Below the pieces are notes generated by a model that was not told the DNA's origin, made no database searches, and worked only from the letters and a program-made list of their open reading frames with translations. Shown here piece after piece: positions 57,629-64,000 of a stretch of DNA of 64,000 nucleotides; position 1 is the stretch's first letter; every line of letters begins with the position of its first letter. The stretch comes from Parasegetibacter sp. NRK P23 (GTDB lineage Bacteria > Bacteroidota > Bacteroidia > Chitinophagales > Chitinophagaceae). The stretch is taken from positions 3,449,784 through 3,513,783 of the forward strand of contig NZ_JAMDLG010000001.1 in NCBI RefSeq assembly GCF_023721715.1. Direction: 5' to 3'. The translations under genes were made by a program, and so were the position numbers.

Positions 57629-59836
57629 TCAGAACCGCACCGCCACCATCCCCCGCACGTTAAAAGGCGTACCCGGCGTAAAGTGAATTTCCGTAACAGA
57701 AGCCGGTTCATTCACCAGCCTGCTCTCTATTGCAAACTGTGTTTCGTTCCATACCGCGTTGAAAATATTCTCCATGATTACCCCTACGGTAACCCATTTC
57801 CATTGGTAACTGATGTTCGCATCCGTGATGAAATAACCCTTTGCCGTGATGCTCCCGTCTTCATTGGCGGGACGGTCCCCTAAATGCCGCGATTGCAACG
57901 CCCCGTTCCAACCCGAAGGATGCTTGAAACTGACACCACCCGCCACTGTTATTTTTGGTGCGAGCGGAATCAGGTCCTCACCTTTTGCTTCATCCATCGC
58001 ACGGGCATGGGCGTAAGTAAAATCACCGTTAATGAACAGGTATTTTCCCCATTGGTACCTGGCACTGATATCTATTCCTTTCCTTTGTGTTTTGCCGCCT
58101 GGCTCAACGATGCCCGCATCACCAACATATACGAATTCCTGTTGCAGGTGCAGGTACCAGAGGGCTGTGTTGAGCACAAGACAGGGAACTGGTTTCCATA
58201 CTGCGCCCAGATCGGCACCGTAAGCGGCAGGCAGGATATCTTCACCGCTCCGTGCCACCACCACACGTGTATCGTTGCTATGGAATCCTTTGCCCAGTTT
58301 CAGGAACAACTGGAGTTGCCGGTCCTGGTTGTACAGGAAATTGAGCTTGGGACTCATAATCGACTTTTGCTGCGCAAGCGTTTTGTAAGAAGCTGCGAGC
58401 TTGTCGAGGTATTCGAACTGGAAATGATCCACCCGGACGGATGGATTGATCACCCATTTGCCCGACCTGAGTTCAGCGCTGGCGAAGGTGTACAGGTTTG
58501 TTTCGTTCACATCACCGAACTGGATGCGCTGAAGTGTTTCCTGTCTGTTGCGGGTATGCGAAAGTTCCATGTCGGACACGGCGTCGTTTCGAAGGCCCGC
58601 GCCTGCGTTCAGTTCCAAAGGAAGATTTCCGATGGAGAGCGGCGCATGAAGTACGGATTCGAACCCGGTGATGTTGCGTTTTTCTTTCTGCCTGATCTGG
58701 TCGCCATTCACCGGATCTTCCAGGAAGAAAGTGAAGTTGGAATAGAGTTCGAAATCATAGTGGTTAAAGAAAGCGATGTTCTTAATATATGCCCCATGTT
58801 TCAGTTGTTTGATGAACTGAAGGTTCAGATTGGTGCGTGAAGTATTGCCTCCTTCCGTATCATCTATGGCGCCGAAGCGCGTAATGGTACCCGCATCCAC
58901 TGCACGTTGCGGAACTTGGCCGCTTGCGTCCCATTTGCTGTTGAGGTGGGAGAAAGATAAAGTAAGCCGGTCGCCTGTAGCTGTGGTGTTGGCATACTTG
59001 CCCATTAAGTTAAGGCGGTTAAAGTTTTGGGGAGACTCGAACCAACCATTGGTACGGAGGTATTCCGTGGCCAGCCAGGCCGATTGTTTTTCGGTGGAAG
59101 CCAGGTTGAGCATAGCAAGGGTGCGGAGTGTATTGAATTTGCCTGCTTCTAGCGTTATGCTGCTGTTATCGAGGTGATCCTTCGTTTCGAATGCCACATA
59201 ACCTGCGGTAGCCATATTTCCTTTGGCGGCCTGGTAGGGACCTTTGTCGAAATCGATCTTCTCAACGGTTTCCGGGATCAGGAAATGGAGATCGGCGTAG
59301 CCCTGACCATGCGCGTGGCTTACCATGTTCACAGGCATCCCGTCGACGGTGATGTTGATATCGGTGCCATGATCGATATCAAAGCCACGGAGAAAGATTT
59401 GTTCCGCTTTACCGCCGCCCGCGTGCTGACCAATAAACAGTCCCGGCACCTTCCGAAGCAGTTCCTGGGAAGATTTTACCGGGTTCGTGCGCAGATCGAT
59501 GTCGGAGAGGATATGAAGGTGTTTAGGTTCATTCGTGATGGTAACATTATCCAGCTGAAAGGGAATGGCTTCCAACCGGATTGATAAACTATCTGCGCCA
59601 GCCACCACCCATCTAGAGGCGTATGCGATATGGGTGATCAGCAGCGAATCGCCGGTACGGGCTTCTTTAAGGAAGAAGAAGCCCGAAGGGGAACTGTGTA
59701 CATGCCCGCCACTCCTAAGGTTGGAGACCGTGGCGCCCTCCAGCGGCTTCCGGTCACTACCGGTGATACGGCCGGCCTGTTGTGCATGGGTAAACAAAGA
59801 GAAGCAGGTAAAAACGAGTAAAAGTGTTTTTTTCAT
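57629..59836 (-). CDS. TonB-dependent outer-membrane receptor
   Basis: The 735 residues begin with a signal peptide (MKKTLLLVFTCFSLFTHAQ). A short carboxypeptidase-like regulatory domain follows (about residues 20-105: RITGSDRKPLEGATVSNLRSG), then a plug (about residues 110-225: ELLRKVPGLFIGQHAGGGKAEQIFLRGFDIDHGTDINITVDGMPVNM, with the FLRGFD motif of TonB plugs). A beta-barrel runs to NVRGMVAVRF. The H-rich motif MVSHAHGQGYADLHF in the plug is characteristic of a receptor group often tied to heme or metal uptake, though not proven here. It is a single-gene unit between two repeat blocks. Confidence 0.88.
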   Translation of the reverse strand: MKKTLLLVFTCFSLFTHAQQAGRITGSDRKPLEGATVSNLRSGGHVHSSPSGFFFLKEARTGDSLLITHIAYASRWVVAGADSLSIRLEAIPFQLDNVTITNEPKHLHILSDIDLRTNPVKSSQELLRKVPGLFIGQHAGGGKAEQIFLRGFDIDHGTDINITVDGMPVNMVSHAHGQGYADLHFLIPETVEKIDFDKGPYQAAKGNMATAGYVAFETKDHLDNSSITLEAGKFNTLRTLAMLNLASTEKQSAWLATEYLRTNGWFESPQNFNRLNLMGKYANTTATGDRLTLSFSHLNSKWDASGQVPQRAVDAGTITRFGAIDDTEGGNTSRTNLNLQFIKQLKHGAYIKNIAFFNHYDFELYSNFTFFLEDPVNGDQIRQKEKRNITGFESVLHAPLSIGNLPLELNAGAGLRNDAVSDMELSHTRNRQETLQRIQFGDVNETNLYTFASAELRSGKWVINPSVRVDHFQFEYLDKLAASYKTLAQQKSIMSPKLNFLYNQDRQLQLFLKLGKGFHSNDTRVVVARSGEDILPAAYGADLGAVWKPVPCLVLNTALWYLHLQQEFVYVGDAGIVEPGGKTQRKGIDISARYQWGKYLFINGDFTYAHARAMDEAKGEDLIPLAPKITVAGGVSFKHPSGWNGALQSRHLGDRPANEDGSITAKGYFITDANISYQWKWVTVGVIMENIFNAVWNETQFAIESRLVNEPASVTEIHFTPGTPFNVRGMVAVRF

Positions 59837-60019
59837 GGTTGAGCTGACGGTTAAACTTCCGGCAAGTTCGGAAATTTTCAGGGTTTAAGCAGCTTTTTGC
59901 AACATTGTTGTATGCGCCAAACCGTTCCCGATAGGAGATTGGAAGGAAAACCTATGGTTCCCCAACACGCATAACCGCATCCTACCCCCCAGCATTTTCA
60001 CCCATATCGTCTTCACCCC

Positions 60020-60300
60020 GTTGCGTCGCCACCGTTGCGTCGACGCGTCGTTGCGTGACATAAAAACCAACTCCTGAATAGAACTAACTCCAAACACAAA
60101 CAACGCCTTGCGTTCTTTCCCTGAGAGGCCGCGAGAAACGAAGCGGAAATCAATCGCGGGAAATTATCCTTCGCGTGCAGCACTTCAACCGGCCTTTGCG
60201 TCCTTGCTCCTGCGAGGTACGAAGCAGTGCGTCTTTGCGAGGAAACGATGCAGTGCGTTACGAGCTGCGAGAAACAAATTAGTAAACAATCGCATGAAAA
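60020..60300. repeat. Intergenic repeat family, copy F (composite)
   Basis: Modules are CGTTGCGTCGCC, CGTTGCGTCGACGCGTCG (with an internal palindrome GCGTCGACGC), TTGCGTGACATAAAAACC, AACTCCTGAA, CAAACACAAACAACGCCTTG, CGAAGCGGAAATCAATCGCG, CTTTGCGTCCTTGCTCCTGC, GAGGTACGAAGCAG, TGCGTCTTTGCGAGG and a final AATCGCATGAAAA. It shares the CAAACACAAACAACGCCTTG linker with copy E2. Unlike others it lies between divergent genes, upstream of susC. Confidence 0.75.
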
Positions 60301-60353
60301 GCCTTCCTCCCAAATAAGAAATAAAACACCAAACCACCCACCTTTAAAAATCA

Positions 60354-60369
60354 CGTTTACCCTTAAACG
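60354..60369. promoter_or_regulatory. Spaced inverted half-sites upstream of susC
   Basis: CGTTTA, a CCCT spacer and TAAACG use the same CGTTTA/TAAACG half-sites as the palindrome 58 bp downstream. It may be an auxiliary operator. Confidence 0.35.
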
Positions 60370-60426
60370 AAAAAACCACCCGCGCGGATATTAAAATTTC
60401 TATCCGAACAAAAAAGCGATTTATTT

Positions 60427-60442
60427 ACGTAAACGTTTACGT
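60427..60442. promoter_or_regulatory. Perfect 16-bp palindrome, candidate LacI-type operator of the susCD operon
   Basis: ACGTAAACGTTTACGT is its own reverse complement with a central CG, as in LacI/GalR operators (TAAACGTTTA core). It is about 100 bp before the susC start codon. No LacI-family regulator is encoded in the window. Confidence 0.6.
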
Positions 60443-60544
60443 TACATAAAATTATTGCTATGGTAATGAATCCATAACCATCGCCCCCCACTGAATAAGA
60501 GAGATCAGATAGACCTTTGCAGCCTAATCAAACTTATACATGCG

Positions 60545-63500
60545 ATGAATGCTTTTTATCGGAGAAGCATAAAATGGTGTGCCTTGTTATTGGTGCATCT
60601 TTTTATGTACGCGTCTTTGAGCGCGCAAAACAAAACTACTGCTGTTAAAGGAACAGTGCTGGATGAAGCAGCCCGGCCCATGCCCGGCGTTTCTGTAAAA
60701 ATCAGCAATGCCAAAGCCCAGTTCAGCCGTTCGGTTCAAACCGGGGCAAAAGGGACTTTTTCCTTTACCGATGTGCCGGTTGGCACACCCCTGAAACTGA
60801 GTTTTTCCCACGTGGGTTATACTGAAAAAGTAATGAACGACGTGCAACCTGATGCCAACGGGAACATTCAATTGAATGTTGTGCTGGAACCGGCCTCCGG
60901 GGAAATCGAAGAAGTGGTAGTGGTAGGCTACGGCAAAGCCAATAAAAGAGATGTTACCGGCGCCATGAAAACGGTTAAAAGTTCAGAATTCAACCGGGGC
61001 ATCATCAACTCTCCGGAAGAGTTGTTGCAAGGTAAAGTATCCGGTGTGAACGTTACTTCCGCCAGCGGAGAGCCGGGTGGTATTCAGAGCATCACGGTTC
61101 GCGGACCAGGTGGCGTAAGAACAGGAAGTACGCCGCTGTATGTTGTGGATGGTATGGCGCTCGATAATTCTTCCATCGGTGGAGCCACCAATCCTTTGGC
61201 TTTCCTCAACCCCCAGGATATTGAATCCATTGATGTATTGAAAGACGCTTCGGCTACCGCCATCTATGGTGCGCGCGGCGCAAACGGCGTGATTCTGGTG
61301 ACCACAAAACGCGGAAAATCAGGCTTCAATTCACTGAACTATTCTTTCAGCGGCGGCATCAGCAACCTGGCCCGTAAACTTCCCGTATTCTCCGCGGAAG
61401 AATACAAAAAGCAGGTGGTGGAACTCGGCGGCACACTGGAAGATTTCGGCGGTAACACCGATTGGCAGGACCAGATCACACGCACGGCCTACACACAAAA
61501 CCATAATCTTTCTATTTCCGGCGGTGCCGATAAACTTACTTATTTCGGCTCTTTCGGTATGCAGCTGCAGGACGGTATTCTGAAAGGAAATAAAGTAAAG
61601 CGTTACACCGGCAGGATGAACGTGACGCAGAAACTGCTGAACGATCGCCTTGTAGTGGAGGCCAACCTCAGCGCCAACAATACCGTAAACCTGCGTCCAA
61701 GTATCGGAAGTTTGTTGGGAGGCGCTATTTCCACCAACCCTACCATCCCCGCTTACAACGAAGACGGAACTCCCTACCAGTTCGACAACGGGATCAACCC
61801 ACTTACGGTACTGGCACTGGAAAAAGACCTTACCACCATCAACAGAACGCTTGGTAACATCAGCGGAACATTCACCGTGGTAAAAGGGCTTGATTACAAA
61901 CTGAACTTCGGCATTGATAATTCTACCGCCACAAGGGATATCCAATCCCTGCCCAACACGGTTCCACTCCGCCTCGGCAGACTGGAAACCTACAACAACT
62001 ACAACAGGAACTACCTGATCGAGAACTATCTTACCTACAAAGGTGAGTCCGGGAACCACCGCTATACCGCGCTGGCAGGACATTCTTTCCAAAAGATATT
62101 CGTGCAGGGAAGGGGTACAAGCATCAATACTTTCCCTATTTCAGATGTAGAACCCATCTACAACCCCGGTATCGGAACGGAATTGACCCTCGCCAATAAC
62201 CGTCCTTCCGGGTATGCACTCATCAACGAACTGCAATCTTTCTTTGGAAGACTGAACTACCAGTATGATGATAAGTATCTGTTCACCGCTACACTTCGTG
62301 CCGACGGTTCTTCCAAGTTCGGCGACAACAAAAAGTACGGGATATTCCCCTCGTTCTCGGGTGCCTGGGTACTTTCAAAAGAGAACTTCCTCCGCAACTC
62401 AGTATTCAGTAACCTGAAACTCCGGGCCGGTTGGGGAAGAACGGGTAACCAGGAAATTCCCGCCAAGATCACATTGGCACGCTTCACCTCCAGCACCGCC
62501 GCCGGATACAGCTATCCGCTTTATCCCGGAACAGATTTCCCCAGCGGATCCGTTTACACCAGGTTGTACAATCCCGATATCCAGTGGGAAGTATCAGCCC
62601 AAACTGATCTCGGGGTAGATTTCGAATTCATGAACGGCGCATTGAGCGGTACCGTGGATTATTTCAGGAAAGTAACCAACAACATCCTGCTGGTGGTGAT
62701 TCCTGCCGATCCTATTCAACCCGTGAGTGAGCAATGGACCAACGTGAAAGACATGACCATTACCAACAAAGGTGTGGAAATCGACCTTAATTACAGGAAC
62801 AAGACCAGCTTCGGTCTCGGCTATTCCATCGGCGGAAACATCACTTTCATAGACAACGTGGTGAAGAACTCTCCTTATACCGTTATTCCTTCCGGCTCCG
62901 CGTCTGGTTCCGGACTTACTTCGGCTACCATTAACGGCTATATCAACAACGAAGCGATCGGTACTTTCTTCCTCCGTGAATTCACCGGGTTCGATGCCAA
63001 TGGTATCAGTACTTTCACCGATGTGAACAAGGACGGCGTAGTGAACGATCTGGACAGAAAACCATTGGGTTCCGCATTACCCACTACTATGTACAATGTG
63101 AATGGAACACTGTCCTACAAAGGGTTTGATCTTGCCGCTAATTTCAACGGCGTTTCCGGAAATAAGATATACGATAACACCGCAAATGCCAGTTTCTACA
63201 AACTCCTGCTTTCCAAAGGCGTGAATACTACACCTGCTGCGGTTGAGTTTCCTGAAGAATCCGTGAACAACTCAGCGCCCGTTTCTTCCCGCTATCTGAA
63301 GGATGGAAAATTCTTCCGCCTCAATAACCTTTCCCTGGGCTATAACTTCAATACCACGGCCCTTGGCATCTCTTCCTGGGTGAAGGCCATGCGCGTATCG
63401 CTCACAGGGCAGAACCTTTTCGTGATAACACCTTACGATGGTTATGATCCTGAAGTAAATACTGACCGCCAGATCGGTGGGGTATTGTCTTATGGAATTG

Positions 63501-63559
63501 ATTACCTCAGTTATCCTAAAGCCAGAACATTCCTGCTGGGCTTCAACTTCACCTTTTAA
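60545..63559 (+). CDS. SusC/RagA-family TonB-linked outer-membrane protein
   Basis: This 1004-residue protein is standard SusC length. A signal peptide (to about residue 28) is followed by a carboxypeptidase-like domain (about residues 30-120: AVKGTVLDEAARPMPGVSVKIS), a TonB-box region (EIEEVVVVGYGKANKRDVTGA), and a plug with GKVSGVNVTSASGEPGGIQSITVRGPGG, TPLYVVDGMALDN and DASATAIYGARGANGVILVTTK, all SusC hallmarks. A barrel of over 700 residues ends at FLLGFNFTF. It imports oligosaccharides or peptides with its SusD partner encoded next. Two palindromic elements precede it. Confidence 0.95.
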   Translation: MNAFYRRSIKWCALLLVHLFMYASLSAQNKTTAVKGTVLDEAARPMPGVSVKISNAKAQFSRSVQTGAKGTFSFTDVPVGTPLKLSFSHVGYTEKVMNDVQPDANGNIQLNVVLEPASGEIEEVVVVGYGKANKRDVTGAMKTVKSSEFNRGIINSPEELLQGKVSGVNVTSASGEPGGIQSITVRGPGGVRTGSTPLYVVDGMALDNSSIGGATNPLAFLNPQDIESIDVLKDASATAIYGARGANGVILVTTKRGKSGFNSLNYSFSGGISNLARKLPVFSAEEYKKQVVELGGTLEDFGGNTDWQDQITRTAYTQNHNLSISGGADKLTYFGSFGMQLQDGILKGNKVKRYTGRMNVTQKLLNDRLVVEANLSANNTVNLRPSIGSLLGGAISTNPTIPAYNEDGTPYQFDNGINPLTVLALEKDLTTINRTLGNISGTFTVVKGLDYKLNFGIDNSTATRDIQSLPNTVPLRLGRLETYNNYNRNYLIENYLTYKGESGNHRYTALAGHSFQKIFVQGRGTSINTFPISDVEPIYNPGIGTELTLANNRPSGYALINELQSFFGRLNYQYDDKYLFTATLRADGSSKFGDNKKYGIFPSFSGAWVLSKENFLRNSVFSNLKLRAGWGRTGNQEIPAKITLARFTSSTAAGYSYPLYPGTDFPSGSVYTRLYNPDIQWEVSAQTDLGVDFEFMNGALSGTVDYFRKVTNNILLVVIPADPIQPVSEQWTNVKDMTITNKGVEIDLNYRNKTSFGLGYSIGGNITFIDNVVKNSPYTVIPSGSASGSGLTSATINGYINNEAIGTFFLREFTGFDANGISTFTDVNKDGVVNDLDRKPLGSALPTTMYNVNGTLSYKGFDLAANFNGVSGNKIYDNTANASFYKLLLSKGVNTTPAAVEFPEESVNNSAPVSSRYLKDGKFFRLNNLSLGYNFNTTALGISSWVKAMRVSLTGQNLFVITPYDGYDPEVNTDRQIGGVLSYGIDYLSYPKARTFLLGFNFTF

Positions 63560-63570
63560 TGTGTACTACC

Positions 63571-64000
63571 ATGAACAAGAAAAATAAACTATTCGGAATA
63601 CTGATGGCAACCCTCCTGCTGGGAACGGGTTGTACCAAACTGGATGAAAAAGTACTGGACGAATCCCTTACACCGGGATCAGGAACGGCCACTGATCTTG
63701 AAACAGCCGAAGGGGTAATCGCGCCTGTGTATGCGCAGCTTCCCGACCTGTTCCTGCATACCCGTTATTTCACCTTGCAGGAAATTTCCTCCGATGAGGC
63801 GATATTGCCTTACCGCGGTGGTACAGACTGGGGTGACAACGGTATTTACATTGCCATGCACACGCACAACTTCACTACTTCCGACGCGAACATCCGGGGC
63901 GTGTGGAACCTCCTTACGCAGGGCGTTTCGAGAACTGTTACGGCGATCAATACTTTGCCCACACTCAACGATCCTTCCGCAAAAACCTTCCTCGCAGAAG
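63571..64000 (+). CDS. SusD/RagB-family nutrient-binding lipoprotein (3' end outside window)
   Basis: ATG 63571 is 11 bp after the susC stop. The leader MNKKNKLFGILMATLLLGTGC is a lipoprotein signal with the lipid-accepting Cys at about residue 21, as expected of an outer-leaflet SusD. The following residues (TKLDEKVLDESLTPGSG, EGVIAPVYAQL, FTLQEISSDEAILPYRGG) match the N-terminal region of SusD family proteins. About 143 residues are visible of an expected ~500, and no stop occurs before 64000. Confidence 0.92.
   Translation, partial: MNKKNKLFGILMATLLLGTGCTKLDEKVLDESLTPGSGTATDLETAEGVIAPVYAQLPDLFLHTRYFTLQEISSDEAILPYRGGTDWGDNGIYIAMHTHNFTTSDANIRGVWNLLTQGVSRTVTAINTLPTLNDPSAKTFLAE

Noticed and set aside
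57884-58840. A 318-codon open frame opposite the TonB receptor gene
   Set aside because: Antisense shadow; the minus strand encodes a complete receptor.

Overview
The window is chromosomal DNA of a Bacteroidota bacterium, most likely a Chitinophagaceae-type member of the Chitinophagales. Support comes from a SusC/SusD pair, several secreted proteins ending in type IX secretion (T9SS) sorting domains, the ftsX-DUF3098-uppP cluster, 2TM and TM2 proteins, DUF6263, a UMF1/Atg22-type transporter, mostly absent Shine-Dalgarno sites, and promoters of the Bacteroidota form TTG-N19/20-TAnnTTTG. Most of the window looks close to 50% G+C. There is no prophage, CRISPR array, complete insertion sequence, rRNA or tRNA that I can support.

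Layout. 1-2.7 kb: two T9SS cargo proteins. 3.1-6.8 kb: a TonB receptor / 2TM / TPR transcription unit behind a palindrome-rich leader. 6.8-8.3 kb: two paralogous six-helix membrane proteins with a winged-helix regulator. 8.4-11.9 kb: another T9SS protein and an ABC-2 exporter. 12-15.7 kb: Tat-signal oxidoreductase, SUMF1-like protein and TIM-barrel protein. 15.9-24.6 kb: LolA-like protein, pdxA, rsmA, dehydrogenase, greA with a structured leader, HIT protein, a tightly overlapping LolA-like/YidD-like/TPR/TPR operon, TM2 protein and ruvC. 24.5-31.8 kb: flippase-like protein, DUF3108 protein, retropepsin-like protease, MBL hydrolase, MFS transporter, uppP, DUF3098, ftsX. 32-34.9 kb: leuS. 35-42.9 kb: DUF6263, TlpA-like, rny, rplS, a 39-residue lipoprotein, tatA, gatA, lytic transglycosylase. 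43-54.4 kb: pabB, an extremely acidic protein, purA, a sugar kinase, an esterase-PKD T9SS protein, small secreted proteins, an outer-membrane barrel and a two-component system. 54.4-64 kb: desaturase, rhlE, TonB receptor, and a susC/susD operon that runs off the window.

The most noteworthy signals are: (1) a sharply bounded low-G+C patch (about 31% against about 50%) inside the essential leuS gene, just before KMSKS; (2) a dispersed, both-orientation intergenic repeat family at six loci, mostly between convergent genes, with a shared internal order at three of them; (3) a YidD-family protein with an apparent signal peptide, inside a LolA/TPR operon; (4) a terminator-like hairpin in the greA leader; (5) matching palindromic operators in front of two different TonB-receptor operons.

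Functionally, the region mixes core genes (translation, RNA decay, purine, folate and PLP synthesis, recombination, cell division, peptidoglycan lipid recycling) with envelope and nutrient-uptake genes (TonB receptors, T9SS cargo, LolA-like proteins). Product names come from motif recognition by eye. No database search was run.
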